Of a DNA stretch of 11,721 nucleotides, positions 1-7,690 are shown piece by piece. Origin of the DNA: an uncultured Collinsella sp. (GTDB lineage: Bacteria; Actinomycetota; Coriobacteriia; Coriobacteriales; Coriobacteriaceae). Within the stretch, counting starts at the first letter, position 1. Each line of letters opens with the position of its first letter. The translations under genes were made by a program, and so were the position numbers. The DNA lies in NCBI GenBank assembly GCA_905197385.1, contig CAJJYO010000029.1, forward strand, positions 1-11,721. Reading direction: 5' to 3'. The notes beneath the pieces are model-generated. The model was given only the letters and a program-made list of their open reading frames with translations. It ran no database searches and was not told the DNA's origin.

Positions 1-30
1 GGGGGAGCCCTCGCGGCCTCCCCCTTTTTT
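1..30 (+). terminator. Rho-independent terminator of an upstream gene
   Basis: A 7-bp GC-rich stem (GGGGGAG at 1-7 pairs with CTCCCCC at 18-24) with a 10-nt loop is followed directly by six T residues at 25-30. This is the classical intrinsic terminator layout for plus-strand transcription. The window begins at the first stem base, so the stem may extend further left. It closes a gene that lies outside the window and separates it from coaE. Confidence 0.8.
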
Positions 31-97
31 GCGTTATATACACGTTGTACTTTGGGACCTAGTTCCCCCGTATGCGCTCTTACTGTTTGGCTGTATT

Positions 98-128
98 TTG
101 AGTCCTTCTAGTGTATTTGAGCGATAAT
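98..128 (+). promoter_or_regulatory. Candidate sigma-70 type promoter for coaE
   Basis: GATAAT at 123-128 differs from the -10 consensus at one base. TTGAGT at 98-103 matches the -35 consensus at four of six bases, but the 19-nt spacer is longer than ideal. It lies between the upstream terminator and the coaE ribosome binding site, where a promoter is needed. Further upstream, 54-67 is a 14-bp imperfect palindrome (GGGACCTAGTTCCC, one mismatched pair) that could be an operator, with nothing else to support that. Confidence 0.35.
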
Positions 129-156
129 TACTCGCATTGGCGTTAGGGAGGGCTTG

Positions 157-798
157 ATGTTTACCGTATTTGTCTTGGGCAATATTGCTTCGGGTAAGTC
201 GACTGCCTGCCGCTATTTCGAATCTCGTGGCGCTATGCTAATCGATCTGGATGAGCTTGCAAAATCGCTGTATGTGCCGGGCTCTGATATCGTCAATGCT
301 CTCGCGGATGAATTCGGTTGGGACATTTTGGATGAGGATGGCGGCATTCGCCGCAGCATCCTCGCTTCTCGAGCTTTTGCTTCTCCTGATTCGGTCGCAC
401 GGCTCAATGGCATTGTGCATCCCGTTCTCATTGAACAGCTTTCGCTTAGGATTCTCGATCCGGTTTGTTGTACGGTTTCATCTCCCCGTTATCCCTTTGC
501 GGTGGTCGAGGTTTCTGCTCCGACTGGTTTTGAGGATGCATTTGGCTTGGCTGATGAAATTCTGGTCATCAGCGCCCCTTTGTCAGTTCGTCGCGAGCGC
601 GCTATTCAACGTGGCATGGAGCCATCTGATTTCGATGCCCGTTCTGCTTGTCAGCCCGATGAGTCTGCGCTGTGCAATCTCGCTACAACGGTGATTGATA
701 ATGCCTCAGGCGATAATTCGCTCTTTGAGCAGCTTGACTCATGGCTTGCGTGCCATGGGTTTATAGACACTGCGGATAAGGAGGATGCCGATGCCTAA
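157..798 (+). CDS. coaE: Dephospho-CoA kinase
   Basis: CoaE phosphorylates the 3'-hydroxyl of the ribose of dephospho-CoA with ATP, the last step of coenzyme A synthesis in the cytoplasm. The 213-residue product has the P-loop GNIASGKST at residues 8-16, the acidic IDLDELAK stretch at about 29-36, the family's HP pair at 88-89, an arginine-rich lid (RRERAIQRG) at 145-153 and a C-terminal ADxVIDN-like segment (TTVIDNAS). The length is normal for the family. The usual D-x-PLLFE stretch is replaced by a diverged EVSAPTGFED segment at about 118-127, but the fold markers are otherwise intact. ATG at 157 is preferred over TTG at 154 because the AGGGAGGG ribosome binding site (145-152) ends almost against the TTG. 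The gene probably leads an operon with the transglycosylase gene that overlaps its last codons. Confidence 0.93.
   Translation: MFTVFVLGNIASGKSTACRYFESRGAMLIDLDELAKSLYVPGSDIVNALADEFGWDILDEDGGIRRSILASRAFASPDSVARLNGIVHPVLIEQLSLRILDPVCCTVSSPRYPFAVVEVSAPTGFEDAFGLADEILVISAPLSVRRERAIQRGMEPSDFDARSACQPDESALCNLATTVIDNASGDNSLFEQLDSWLACHGFIDTADKEDADA
778..784 (+). promoter_or_regulatory. Ribosome binding site inside the end of coaE
   Basis: AAGGAGG sits inside the last codons of coaE. Two in-frame ATG codons follow, at 785 and 791. The first touches the Shine-Dalgarno sequence, while the second is 6 nt away, the usual distance. This favours 791 as the transglycosylase start and suggests translational coupling to coaE. 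Confidence 0.7.
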
Positions 799-1372
799 GA
801 CACGTTTCTTTGCGTGGTATCGCCTTATACCGCTGGCTGCCGTTTTTGCCTTCGGCCTTATCTCATTCGTTTACTCGTATGCTCCTGCCGCTTTCTTTAA
901 GCCGCTGTATCCGATTGACTACGAGGCGTATGTAAAGCAATCCAGTATTTCGCATAATCTGGATCCGTATCTGGTGTGCGCTGTCATTAAGTCTGAATCG
1001 AATTGGGATCCCGAGGCCGAGTCGAATCAGGGTGCTCAGGGATTGATGCAGCTGATGCCCGAGACTGCCCAGGATATGATCGCCAAGGGCCTTGTCGACG
1101 GTGGCGAGTATTCGGCCGACAACCTTAACGATCCGGCTACGAATATCGAGTTTGGCTGTGCGTATCTCTCGTATCTTCTAGCGTATTTTAACGGGTCGAC
1201 TGACAGTGCCATTGCCGCCTATAACGCCGGCATGGGCAATGTCGACGGATGGGCGCAGCAGAGTACGTCGCTTCATAATGCAATCACCTTTCCCGAGACG
1301 CAGGCGTATCTGATTCGTGTCAATAATGCCTGGGTTCGCTACAAGACCCTCTATCCCGATCGGTTCGTATAG
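791..1372 (+). CDS. Membrane-anchored lytic transglycosylase (SLT domain)
   Basis: The product is predicted to cleave the glycan strands of peptidoglycan at the outer face of the membrane, forming 1,6-anhydro-muropeptides. From the chosen start (193 residues) there is a short basic N-terminus, one hydrophobic segment at about 12-30 that acts as signal anchor or uncleaved signal peptide, then a Slt70-like catalytic domain from about 43 to the end. The family motifs are clear: catalytic glutamate E69 in IKSESNW, GAQGLMQLMPETA at 81-93, and AAYNAG at 142-147. It is short for the class and carries no visible LysM or other wall-binding domain. Its start overlaps coaE by 8 nt, so the two are almost certainly co-transcribed. 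Small enzymes of this type (COG0741) are common next to coaE in related bacteria as far as I recall, which would need checking. Confidence 0.9.
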   Translation: MPKTRFFAWYRLIPLAAVFAFGLISFVYSYAPAAFFKPLYPIDYEAYVKQSSISHNLDPYLVCAVIKSESNWDPEAESNQGAQGLMQLMPETAQDMIAKGLVDGGEYSADNLNDPATNIEFGCAYLSYLLAYFNGSTDSAIAAYNAGMGNVDGWAQQSTSLHNAITFPETQAYLIRVNNAWVRYKTLYPDRFV

Positions 1373-1392
1373 GACTATGCCTGCCGCCTGCG

Positions 1393-1398
1393 TATACT
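1393..1398 (+). promoter_or_regulatory. Candidate -10 element ahead of uvrB
   Basis: TATACT matches the -10 consensus at five of six bases and lies 25 nt before the uvrB start codon. No convincing -35 hexamer sits 16-18 nt upstream. uvrB may have its own promoter here, or be read through from coaE and the transglycosylase gene, since the gap is only 51 nt and shows no terminator. I see no LexA-like palindrome in this gap. Confidence 0.35.
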
Positions 1399-1423
1399 GC
1401 AGATATATGAGTTAGGAGTATCC

Positions 1424-3664
1424 ATGGCGGAATTTGAAGTAGAACGCGTTGGTGGTGAACTTAAGCGCTTTGGCGTTGAAGGCTCTGACGTGCCGTTTAG
1501 GGTCGTGTCTCCCTATGAGCCTGCCGGTTCCCAGCCTAAGGCCATTGAGTCGCTTGTGCAGGGCGTGAGGGACGGAGACCGCTATCAGGTTTTGCTGGGC
1601 GTGACTGGTTCGGGCAAGACCTTCACGATGGCAAAGACTATTGAGGCCCTGGGAAAGCCGACGCTGGTCATGGCTCCGAATAAAACGCTCGCCGCTCAGC
1701 TTGCGAGCGAGCTCAAAGAGTTCTTTCCCAACAACGCTGTGGTCTACTTCGTCTCGTACTACGACTACTATCAGCCCGAGGCGTATGTGCCGCAAAGCGA
1801 TACATATATCGAGAAAGACTCCTCGATTAACGAAGAGGTTGAGATGCTGCGACATCAGGCGACCGCATCGCTGCTCTCTCGACGCGATGTGATCGTTGTC
1901 GCATCGGTCTCGTGTATCTATGGCATTGGCTCTCCTGAGGACTATGCGGGTCTGGCTCCAAACGTCGACAAGAAGGTGCCGCTCGAGCGCGATGACTTTA
2001 TCCATGCACTTATCGACATTCAATATGATCGCAATGACTATGACCTGGCACGCGGCACGTTCCGCGTGCGCGGCGATGTTGTCGACGTGTATCCGCCTTA
2101 TGCCGAGCATCCGTTGCGGTTTGAGTTCTTTGGCGACGAGGTCGAGCTGATTGCCGAGATCGATGAGGTCACCGGTGAGATGCTTCGTGAGTACGAGGCC
2201 ATCCCCGTATGGCCGGCATCGCACTACGTGACCGAGAAGCCGAAGGTCAAGGCGGCTCTGAAATCGATCAGCGAAGAGTGCGAGAAGCGCGTGGCGGAGC
2301 TCAAGGCGACCGACAAGTTGCTCGAGGCGCAGCGTCTGCAGCAGCGCACCGATTATGATCTTGAGATGCTCGAGACGATGGGCTTTTGCAACGGCATCGA
2401 GAACTACTCGCGTCATCTGGACGGTCGCAAGCCGGGTGAGCCGCCGTTTACCCTAATCGATTACTTTCCCAAGGATATGCTCTGCATCATCGATGAGAGC
2501 CATGTGACGGTGCCGCAGATTCGCGGCATGCACGAAGGTGACCGCTCGCGTAAGGTCACGCTGGTGGAACACGGTTTTCGCCTGCCCTCGGCGCTCGATA
2601 ACCGCCCGCTTCGTTTCGATGAGTTTGAGGCAAGGATACCCCAGTTTATCTATGTTTCGGCCACGCCGGGCGATTACGAGCTGCGGGTGAGCCAAAACGA
2701 CGTGGAGCAGATCATTCGTCCGACCGGCCTGCTCGATCCCAAGATCGACGTTCGTCCGGTCCGAGGCCAGATTGACGATCTTGAGGACGAGATTCGCGAG
2801 CGCGTTGCACGCAAAGAGCGCGTGCTGGTGACCACGTTGACCAAACGCATGGCCGAGGACCTGACCGACCATCTGCTTGATGCCGGCATTAAGGTCAATT
2901 ACATGCACTCCGATACAGCGACGATGGACCGTGTCGAGATCCTGCGAACGCTGCGCGAGGGAAAGATCGATGTTCTCGTTGGCATCAACCTGCTCCGCGA
3001 GGGCTTGGATCTTCCCGAGGTCTCACTGGTGGCAATTCTCGACGCCGATAAGGAAGGCTTCTTGCGCAACCGCCGTTCGCTGATTCAGACGATTGGCCGC
3101 GCGGCCCGTAACGCCGATGGCGAAGTCATCATGTATGCGGACGTTGTGACCGATTCGATGAAAGAGGCCATCGAGGAGACGCAGCGCCGTCGCGAGATTC
3201 AGATGGCATATAACGAAGAGCATGGCATTGTGCCCAAGACGGTGCGCAAAGCCATCAACGACATCTCAAGTTTTATTGCCGAAGCCGAAAAAACCGTGGG
3301 TTCCAAGGGGCGCTCGAAGGGCGACTCCCTTGGCCATGGCGCATTCTATACGCCCGATGAGTCGGGCGAGGGCGGCGTGCCGGAAACGGTGGCACCCGAG
3401 CAGACACTTGCGGAGCAGTTGGAAGAACTGCCGCATGACGAGCTTGTGCGGATCGTCGAAACCATGGAAGAGGATATGCGTAACGCTTCTGCCGCCATGG
3501 ACTTTGAGGAGGCGGCGCGCCTGCGCGATGCCGTCGTTCAGATTCGGGCGATGCTCGAGGGTGCGTCTGAGGACGAGACGATCGAGCGCTTACGTTCGCA
3601 GGCCCGCAAGGGTTCCACGTTCGCATCGGGCAGAAAACGCCAGGGTGCACGGTTTAAGAAATAG
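1424..3664 (+). CDS. uvrB: Excinuclease ABC subunit B
   Basis: UvrB is the damage-verifying helicase-like subunit of nucleotide excision repair. UvrA loads it onto damaged DNA, and it then recruits UvrC for incision. The 746-residue product has Walker A GVTGSGKT at 59-66, the beta-hairpin region [10 protein letters not shown] at 112-121 that clamps DNA, the DEAD-like IDESHV box at about 355-360, helicase motifs including SATPGDYE and QTIGRAARN, and a C-terminal UVR domain (about 672-708) that binds UvrC. It is longer than the E. coli protein (673 residues) because of about 20 extra N-terminal residues and a glycine- and charge-rich linker near 625-660 before the UVR domain. TTAGGAG at 1412-1418 supports the ATG. 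The gene is intact and ends at a strong terminator. Confidence 0.98.
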   Translation: MAEFEVERVGGELKRFGVEGSDVPFRVVSPYEPAGSQPKAIESLVQGVRDGDRYQVLLGVTGSGKTFTMAKTIEALGKPTLVMAPNKTLAAQLASELKEFFPNNAVVYFVSYYDYYQPEAYVPQSDTYIEKDSSINEEVEMLRHQATASLLSRRDVIVVASVSCIYGIGSPEDYAGLAPNVDKKVPLERDDFIHALIDIQYDRNDYDLARGTFRVRGDVVDVYPPYAEHPLRFEFFGDEVELIAEIDEVTGEMLREYEAIPVWPASHYVTEKPKVKAALKSISEECEKRVAELKATDKLLEAQRLQQRTDYDLEMLETMGFCNGIENYSRHLDGRKPGEPPFTLIDYFPKDMLCIIDESHVTVPQIRGMHEGDRSRKVTLVEHGFRLPSALDNRPLRFDEFEARIPQFIYVSATPGDYELRVSQNDVEQIIRPTGLLDPKIDVRPVRGQIDDLEDEIRERVARKERVLVTTLTKRMAEDLTDHLLDAGIKVNYMHSDTATMDRVEILRTLREGKIDVLVGINLLREGLDLPEVSLVAILDADKEGFLRNRRSLIQTIGRAARNADGEVIMYADVVTDSMKEAIEETQRRREIQMAYNEEHGIVPKTVRKAINDISSFIAEAEKTVGSKGRSKGDSLGHGAFYTPDESGEGGVPETVAPEQTLAEQLEELPHDELVRIVETMEEDMRNASAAMDFEEAARLRDAVVQIRAMLEGASEDETIERLRSQARKGSTFASGRKRQGARFKK

Positions 3665-3670
3665 CGAACA

Positions 3671-3710
3671 GGCCCCGAGTTCCCTGTGGAGCTCGGGGCC
3701 TATGTCTTTT
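3671..3710 (+). terminator. Strong intrinsic terminator after uvrB
   Basis: A 13-bp stem runs from 3671-3683 to 3688-3700 (GGCCCCGAG pairs with CTCGGGGCC at its base, with one G-T pair higher up) around a CTGT loop. TATGTCTTTT follows at 3701-3710. It starts 6 nt after the uvrB stop. The stem could also stop minus-strand transcription from the convergent flavoprotein gene ending at 3730, although the T-tract on that side is poor. Confidence 0.92.
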
Positions 3711-3729
3711 GCGCGCTGGAATTCGTGCG

Positions 3730-5362
3730 TTAGAGGTCTGCGATCAGGGCTTCAGCACAACGGATGCCGTCGGTGGCCGCGCTCATGATGCCGCCGGCAT
3801 ATCCAGCTCCCTCACCACAAGGGTAGAGACCCGGGGTCGACACGGCATGGCACGTTCGGTCTCGGGTGACAGTGACAGGTGAGCTCGAACGAGTCTCCAC
3901 GCCGGTAAGAACGGCATCGGGGCGGTCGTAGCCTCGTAGCTTTTTTCCGAGTAGGGGAAGTCCCAGGCGGAGTGACTCGACGATATGCTGCGGCAGGGCT
4001 TCGTCAATTGCCGTCCAGGTCACACCGAGCGGATAGGTGGGCTTTACCTTTCCGGGCGCCTTGCTGGCGCGTCCTGCGAGGAAATCTCCGACGAGTTGTG
4101 CCGGTGCGTTCCAGTTGGAACCGCCTAGGCGATAGGCGGCCGCCTCGCAGGCGCGCTGGAGCTCGATGCCGGCGAGCGGGTCATCGTTGGGAAGGTCCTC
4201 AGGCGTGACGTTAACGAGCAGGGCGGCGTTTGCGTTGCGTCCGTCGCGGGCATTGAGGCTGGCGCCGTTGACGCACAGGTGGCCCTGCTCGGAAGAGGCG
4301 GCGACAACCTGCCCACCGGGGCACATGCAAAACGAGTAGACCCCGCGGAAGATGGGCGACGAGCTTGTAGGGGGCTGCTCCGAGGGCAGGATGTCCCGCC
4401 AAGGCTCCATATTGGGCTCGGTCGATGTCGCGCTGCGGATGCTCGATGCGAACGCCCATGGCAAAGGTCTTTTGTGCGAGGGCCACGTTGTGGTCCTTAA
4501 GGAGCTCAAAAATATCGCGAGCAGAATGCCCGCAGGCGAGGATGAGGTGCTTTGTCTCGATTGGCTCGTAAGCGGCGTCTTGGGACGATTGGACATCAAT
4601 ACCGGTGATGGCGCCAGACGCGTCGATGCGAATGTCGACGAGCTTTGTTCGATAACGGACGACACCTCCGAGCTGCTCGATGCGCTGGGATATAGCGGTG
4701 ACAACCGTGGGAAGGATGTCGGAGCCAATGTGCGGCTTGGCATCCCACAGAATATCGCGGGGCGCACCCGCCTCGACGAAGGTTTCGAGGATAAGGCGAT
4801 GGGCGGGATTTTTGGTTCCCGTATTGAGCTTGCCGTCCGAGAAGGTCCCCGCGCCGCCCAGACCAAACTGGATATTACTCTCGGGGTCGAGGATGCGCCC
4901 CTTTAGAAAGAGGTCGATCGCCTGCGAGCGGCGAAACGCCGGGTCGCCGCGCTCGATGAGCAAGGGCTTAAGACCTGCTTCGGCGAGCGTGAGCGCAGCG
5001 AAAAGGCCGGCGCATCCGGCGCCGACAACGACAGGGCGTTCTTGAGGTGCGTCGGAGACGGGGGAGGGGAATGAAGGCTCATTGTCTTCTATCGCGCGTA
5101 CGCGCGAGCGGTCACGCTCGGCGACGCTGTCGAGCGCTTCTCGCTCGAGGTGGGGACTAGTCAGCTCAACACGAAAGCTCAGGATAAAATGGACGTCTCG
5201 TTTTTTGCGAGCGTCGATTGACTTGCGGTGGAGCTCGATGGACTTGATCTCGGAGTCCTTGCAACGTAGGACGCGCTTGGCGACTCGCTTGCCAACAATG
5301 AGGCAGGCATTTTCATCGCCTGCTTCATCGAGCGACGCGTTGACTTGGGTGATTTCGATCAT
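3730..5362 (-). pseudogene. COG2509-type FAD-dependent dehydrogenase, frameshifted
   Basis: This resembles the uncharacterised FAD-dependent dehydrogenase family COG2509. The substrate is unknown. ATG at 5362 follows AAGGAG (5369-5374) by 6 nt. The first 338 codons (5362-4349) encode an N-terminal domain with the family's basic KRVLRCKDSEIKSIELHRKS stretch at about 30-48, the FAD-binding GAGCAG at 114-119, and an FGLGGAGTFSDGKL-like segment. This frame should then run into the conserved CMCPGG motif. Instead, after CTT at 4351-4349, the homologous sequence resumes one base further on (CGC at 4347-4345) as RGVYSFCMCPGG and continues for 205 residues to TAA at 3732-3730, including the C-terminal FAD-contact segment PCGEGAGYAGGI. 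Together the parts give about 543 residues, near the family length. A few residues (of the P-x-G-R type) seem missing at the join, so a deletion of 3n+2 bases, such as 8, fits better than one inserted base. It is a recent pseudogene or a sequencing error. Confidence 0.85.
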
Positions 5363-5380
5363 CGAGGTCTCCTTAGAGGC

Positions 5381-5412
5381 AAGAAAGAGGCCGTCCGGTA
5401 TCCCAGACGGCC
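5381..5412 (-). terminator. Hairpin with T-rich tail between the two flavoprotein genes
   Basis: On the minus strand GGCCGTC (5412-5406) pairs with GACGGCC (5395-5389), and two more G-C pairs can form inside after one mismatch. The tail reads TCTTTCTT. It lies 31 nt after the BaiN/YhiN-like stop and 19 nt before the ribosome binding site of the COG2509-type gene. A weak intrinsic terminator is the simplest reading. Because a perfect TATAAT lies just upstream on the same strand (5432-5427), it could also be a leader hairpin for the downstream gene. Confidence 0.5.
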
Positions 5413-5426
5413 CGAATGCGTTTTTG

Positions 5427-5432
5427 ATTATA
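5427..5432 (-). promoter_or_regulatory. Candidate -10 box for the COG2509-type gene
   Basis: The minus strand reads a perfect TATAAT just after the BaiN/YhiN-like stop codon and 65 nt before the downstream start. I find no good -35 hexamer at 16-18 nt, so this is only suggestive of a separate promoter. Confidence 0.3.
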
Positions 5433-5442
5433 GACTGCGCGG

Positions 5443-6714
5443 CTACAGGCTGCTTGCAGCGCGAATGCCCGAGAGCCAGGCCCACGCAAGGTTAAAGCCT
5501 CCGCAATCGGCGTCGATGTCGAGCGCTTCGCCGCAGACGTAAAGCGGGGCGTCGACAACGCTGCGCGCGCGTAGACTGGGTGTTGAGATGCTCTCGACAG
5601 ATACGCCACCACGCGTGACCTGCGCCGAGCGCTCCTCGGCTGTTCCCTCGACGAGCAGCTTAAAGTGCTTGAGGATCGAGACCAGGTGGATGACATCGTT
5701 GGAGCCTGGATGGCACTGCTCGAACGCTGTGCAGACGACGCGGGAGAGTTGCGGGGCGAGCATGCCGTCGAGCCAACGGGGATCGCGGGGCGAAAAGCCG
5801 CCGAGCAGCTCAACGCGCCGGTTGAGCATATCGAGCAGCTCGTCTTTGGAGAGGTCGGGGAAAACGTCGAGCAGGATCGTATCGCCGCGCTGGATACGAC
5901 GGGAGAGGTTGAAGGCAGCGACGCCCGAGATACCGAAGGTTCGAAACAGGACTTCACCGTCTTCGTGCCAGAGCTCATTATGATTGCGGGCGAGCGTCAA
6001 GCGGGCGCGGACGCGCAGGCCATCCAACGTCTTGAGTGCCGCCCGATCGCCGACGACCGTTGCCGATACGGGGCAGAGGATGGGGCGCAGCGAAGTGAGG
6101 GGGAGGCGAAACGTATCGGCGATACCGGTGGGGTTGCCGCCCGTGGCGATAATTACGGCATGTGCCTGCAGGGCCTCGTTCTTGCGAGGGACATCGGCGA
6201 GCGCTTTCCGAAGCGAGCGGAGCTCCGATTTTCGGTCGTCGTGCTTTTTTGCCTTGAGCGCCCGCGCTGGACGGTCTATCTGGAGTGCCCAGCCTTCGGA
6301 AGCTTTGTGCGCCGAGGCAACGTTGGCTCCGCAGATTAAGGTGATACCTAGGCGGTCGCAAACGTTGAGAAGCGCGTCGCGTACCGATTCTGCGCGAAGG
6401 GAGCGCGGGTATAGGCGGCCTTCCTCACGGATCGTCATGATGCCCAGCGAGGAGAAGAAACCCATAAGCTCTTGTTCGGGTTGGGGGCCCATGACGGATT
6501 CGACGAATGCGGGGTGGTTATACCGCTGAGAACCAATCGATTCGTTGGAGAGGTTGCAGCGGCCGTTACCGGTGGCCAGCAGCTTGCGGCCTACCCGGGC
6601 CTGCCGTTCCAGCAGGGTGACGGCGTGGCCGTTCCGTGCGGCCGTAATGGGGGCGGCGAGGCCTGAACCCCCGCCGCCGATTACCAGGACGTCATAGAAG
6701 GCGCTCGTGTTCAC
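5443..6714 (-). CDS. BaiN/YhiN (HI0933)-family FAD-binding oxidoreductase
   Basis: This flavoprotein belongs to the HI0933/YhiN family, which databases also call aminoacetone-oxidase-family or BaiN/RdsA-family. Its physiological reaction cannot be read from sequence. The 423-residue product has the Rossmann GGGGSG at 13-18, the FAD-ribose glutamate E36, the family hallmark GRKLLATGNGRCNLSN at 42-57, ATGG at 190-193, FGISGVAAFNLSR in the middle, VTRGGVSVESI, and the closing GGFNLAWAWLSG that contacts FAD. Compared with YhiN of E. coli, the stretch between ATGG and the LCPV segment is about 10 residues shorter, and the GT-x-GY-like loop is not recognisable. A basic stretch near 165-182 looks like an insertion. 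GTG at 6714 directly follows the Mrp stop codon with no gap, so the two genes are probably translationally coupled. BaiN of Clostridium scindens is reported as a bile-acid reductase, but membership of so broad a family does not show that activity here. Confidence 0.9.
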   Translation of the reverse strand: MNTSAFYDVLVIGGGGSGLAAPITAARNGHAVTLLERQARVGRKLLATGNGRCNLSNESIGSQRYNHPAFVESVMGPQPEQELMGFFSSLGIMTIREEGRLYPRSLRAESVRDALLNVCDRLGITLICGANVASAHKASEGWALQIDRPARALKAKKHDDRKSELRSLRKALADVPRKNEALQAHAVIIATGGNPTGIADTFRLPLTSLRPILCPVSATVVGDRAALKTLDGLRVRARLTLARNHNELWHEDGEVLFRTFGISGVAAFNLSRRIQRGDTILLDVFPDLSKDELLDMLNRRVELLGGFSPRDPRWLDGMLAPQLSRVVCTAFEQCHPGSNDVIHLVSILKHFKLLVEGTAEERSAQVTRGGVSVESISTPSLRARSVVDAPLYVCGEALDIDADCGGFNLAWAWLSGIRAASSL

Positions 6715-7545
6715 TTAGGCCTCGTCGGTCTCGTGCGGGGTAATAGCCTCGACGGCAGAGACTGCCTTGGGCAACATGCCATCGGGCAGCGCGGTCTCGA
6801 CCTCGCCCTTATCGCAGGCCTCGGCGAGTGACGGATTGATGGGAAGCGCGCCCAAGATGTCGAGGTTATAGCGCTCTGCGACCTCGGGGAGCTTGCTCTT
6901 GCCAAAGACCTCGATCTTCTTGCCGCAGTCGGGGCACTCAATATAGCTCATGTTTTCGACGATGCCCAGAATGGGGACGTTCATCTTCTCGGCCATGTTG
7001 ACCGCCTTGGCGACGATCATCGAGACCAGATCCTGCGGGCTCGTGACGATGACGATGCCGTCGACGGGCAGTGACTGGAAGACGGTGAGCGCGACGTCGC
7101 CTGTTCCCGGAGGCATGTCGACCAGCAGGTAGTCGATGGGGCCCCACGAGGTCTCGCTCCAGAACTGCCTAATGGCGCCTGCGATGACCGGACCGCGCCA
7201 AAGGACGGGGTCGGTCTCGTTTTGGAGCAGAAGGTTGGAGCTCATGACCTTGACGCCGTGCTCGGAGATTTCAGGCAGCATAAGGTTGCCAAGGGCATGG
7301 ACGTGGCGTCCGCTCATACCGAACATCTTGGGGATGGAGGGACCGGTGATGTCGGCATCGAGGACGCCGACCTTGTGGCCGTGGCGGGCAAGCTCGGTGG
7401 CGATGGCACCGGTGACAAACGACTTGCCGACACCGCCCTTGCCGGAAAGCACGGCGATGACGCGTTTGACCTCGGACAGCGTATTCTCCTCAAATTGCGA
7501 CGGCGACGTTTGTCCGCCGGCGGCCTGTGCGTGCTCGCAACCCAT
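6715..7545 (-). CDS. Mrp/NBP35-type P-loop ATPase, iron-sulfur cluster carrier
   Basis: Proteins of this family (Mrp, ApbC, NBP35) bind ATP and a bridging [4Fe-4S] cluster as a dimer and hand clusters to apo-proteins in the cytoplasm. The 276-residue product has the deviant Walker A GKGGVGKS at 35-42, DADITGPSIPKMFG at 63-76, LWRGP at 115-119, VDMPPGTGD at 142-150, and the paired cysteines C204 and C207 in the MSYIECPDCGKK region that hold the cluster. The N-terminus has a single cysteine (C3) rather than the cysteine-rich start of eukaryotic NBP35, and the DUF59 domain of E. coli Mrp is absent. ATG at 7545 is chosen because AAGGAG (7552-7557) lies 6 nt upstream; an in-frame start 57 nt earlier lacks such a site. 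The gene is followed without a gap by the BaiN/YhiN-like flavoprotein gene. Confidence 0.93.
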   Translation of the reverse strand: MGCEHAQAAGGQTSPSQFEENTLSEVKRVIAVLSGKGGVGKSFVTGAIATELARHGHKVGVLDADITGPSIPKMFGMSGRHVHALGNLMLPEISEHGVKVMSSNLLLQNETDPVLWRGPVIAGAIRQFWSETSWGPIDYLLVDMPPGTGDVALTVFQSLPVDGIVIVTSPQDLVSMIVAKAVNMAEKMNVPILGIVENMSYIECPDCGKKIEVFGKSKLPEVAERYNLDILGALPINPSLAEACDKGEVETALPDGMLPKAVSAVEAITPHETDEA

Positions 7546-7551
7546 GTATGA

Positions 7552-7557
7552 CTCCTT
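7552..7557 (-). promoter_or_regulatory. Ribosome binding site that fixes the mrp-like start
   Basis: The minus strand reads AAGGAG, 6 nt before ATG at 7545-7543. It decides against the longer frame beginning at 7602, whose extra residues would lie over the promoter and leader. Confidence 0.8.
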
Positions 7558-7600
7558 TGTATATGTTGGGGCCGGGGCCCCGCGATGTGACACGAGCGTC

Positions 7601-7630
7601 ATTGTACCCTCGTTTGCGAGTGGGAGTCAT
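7601..7630 (-). promoter_or_regulatory. Candidate promoter for the mrp-like and flavoprotein genes
   Basis: On the minus strand TACAAT (7606-7601) matches the -10 consensus at five of six bases. ATGACT (7630-7625) matches the -35 at four of six, with an 18-nt spacer. Transcription would begin near 7594, giving a leader of about 50 nt that contains the GC palindrome GGGGCCCC (7574-7581). A GC hairpin so close to the ribosome binding site could slow translation, but no known riboswitch is recognisable. Confidence 0.5.
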
Positions 7631-7641
7631 TTGCGATGCAA

Positions 7642-7676
7642 TTGGGCCGAGCGTGCTTGCAATACGATGGGCCCAA
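7642..7676 (-). terminator. Inverted repeat after the LTA-synthase-like gene, possible weak terminator
   Basis: TTGGGCC (7642-7648) and GGCCCAA (7670-7676) form a 7-bp stem with a 21-nt loop, 14 nt beyond the stop codon of the minus-strand gene. There is no run of T after it on the minus strand, so terminator function is uncertain. The rest of the 7546-7690 gap holds only the candidate promoter and leader described separately. Confidence 0.3.
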
Positions 7677-7690
7677 GCGAATGGGCGGGC

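Noticed and set aside
1412..2416. A 334-codon open frame on the minus strand opposite uvrB.
   Set aside because: It is a shadow of the GC-rich uvrB codons. The plus-strand frame is a textbook UvrB, and the antisense product is rich in R, H and L with no recognisable domain.
4340..4356. Programmed +1 frameshifting at CTT in the COG2509-type gene.
   Set aside because: A +1 slip on CTT would formally join the two frames, as in prfB, but no stop codon follows, I see no stimulatory Shine-Dalgarno spacing, and a slip would still leave residues missing relative to the family. A deletion explains this better.
3730..4866. A separate 378-codon gene covering the C-terminal half of the COG2509-type locus.
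   Set aside because: Only codons after about 4347 have family homology. The upstream part of that frame is serine- and proline-rich shadow sequence antiparallel to none of the family motifs.
5363..5485. A longer N-terminus for the COG2509-type protein starting at 5485.
   Set aside because: It would overlap the end of the BaiN/YhiN-like gene and read through the intergenic hairpin. ATG at 5362 has a proper AAGGAG, and the family N-terminus begins there.
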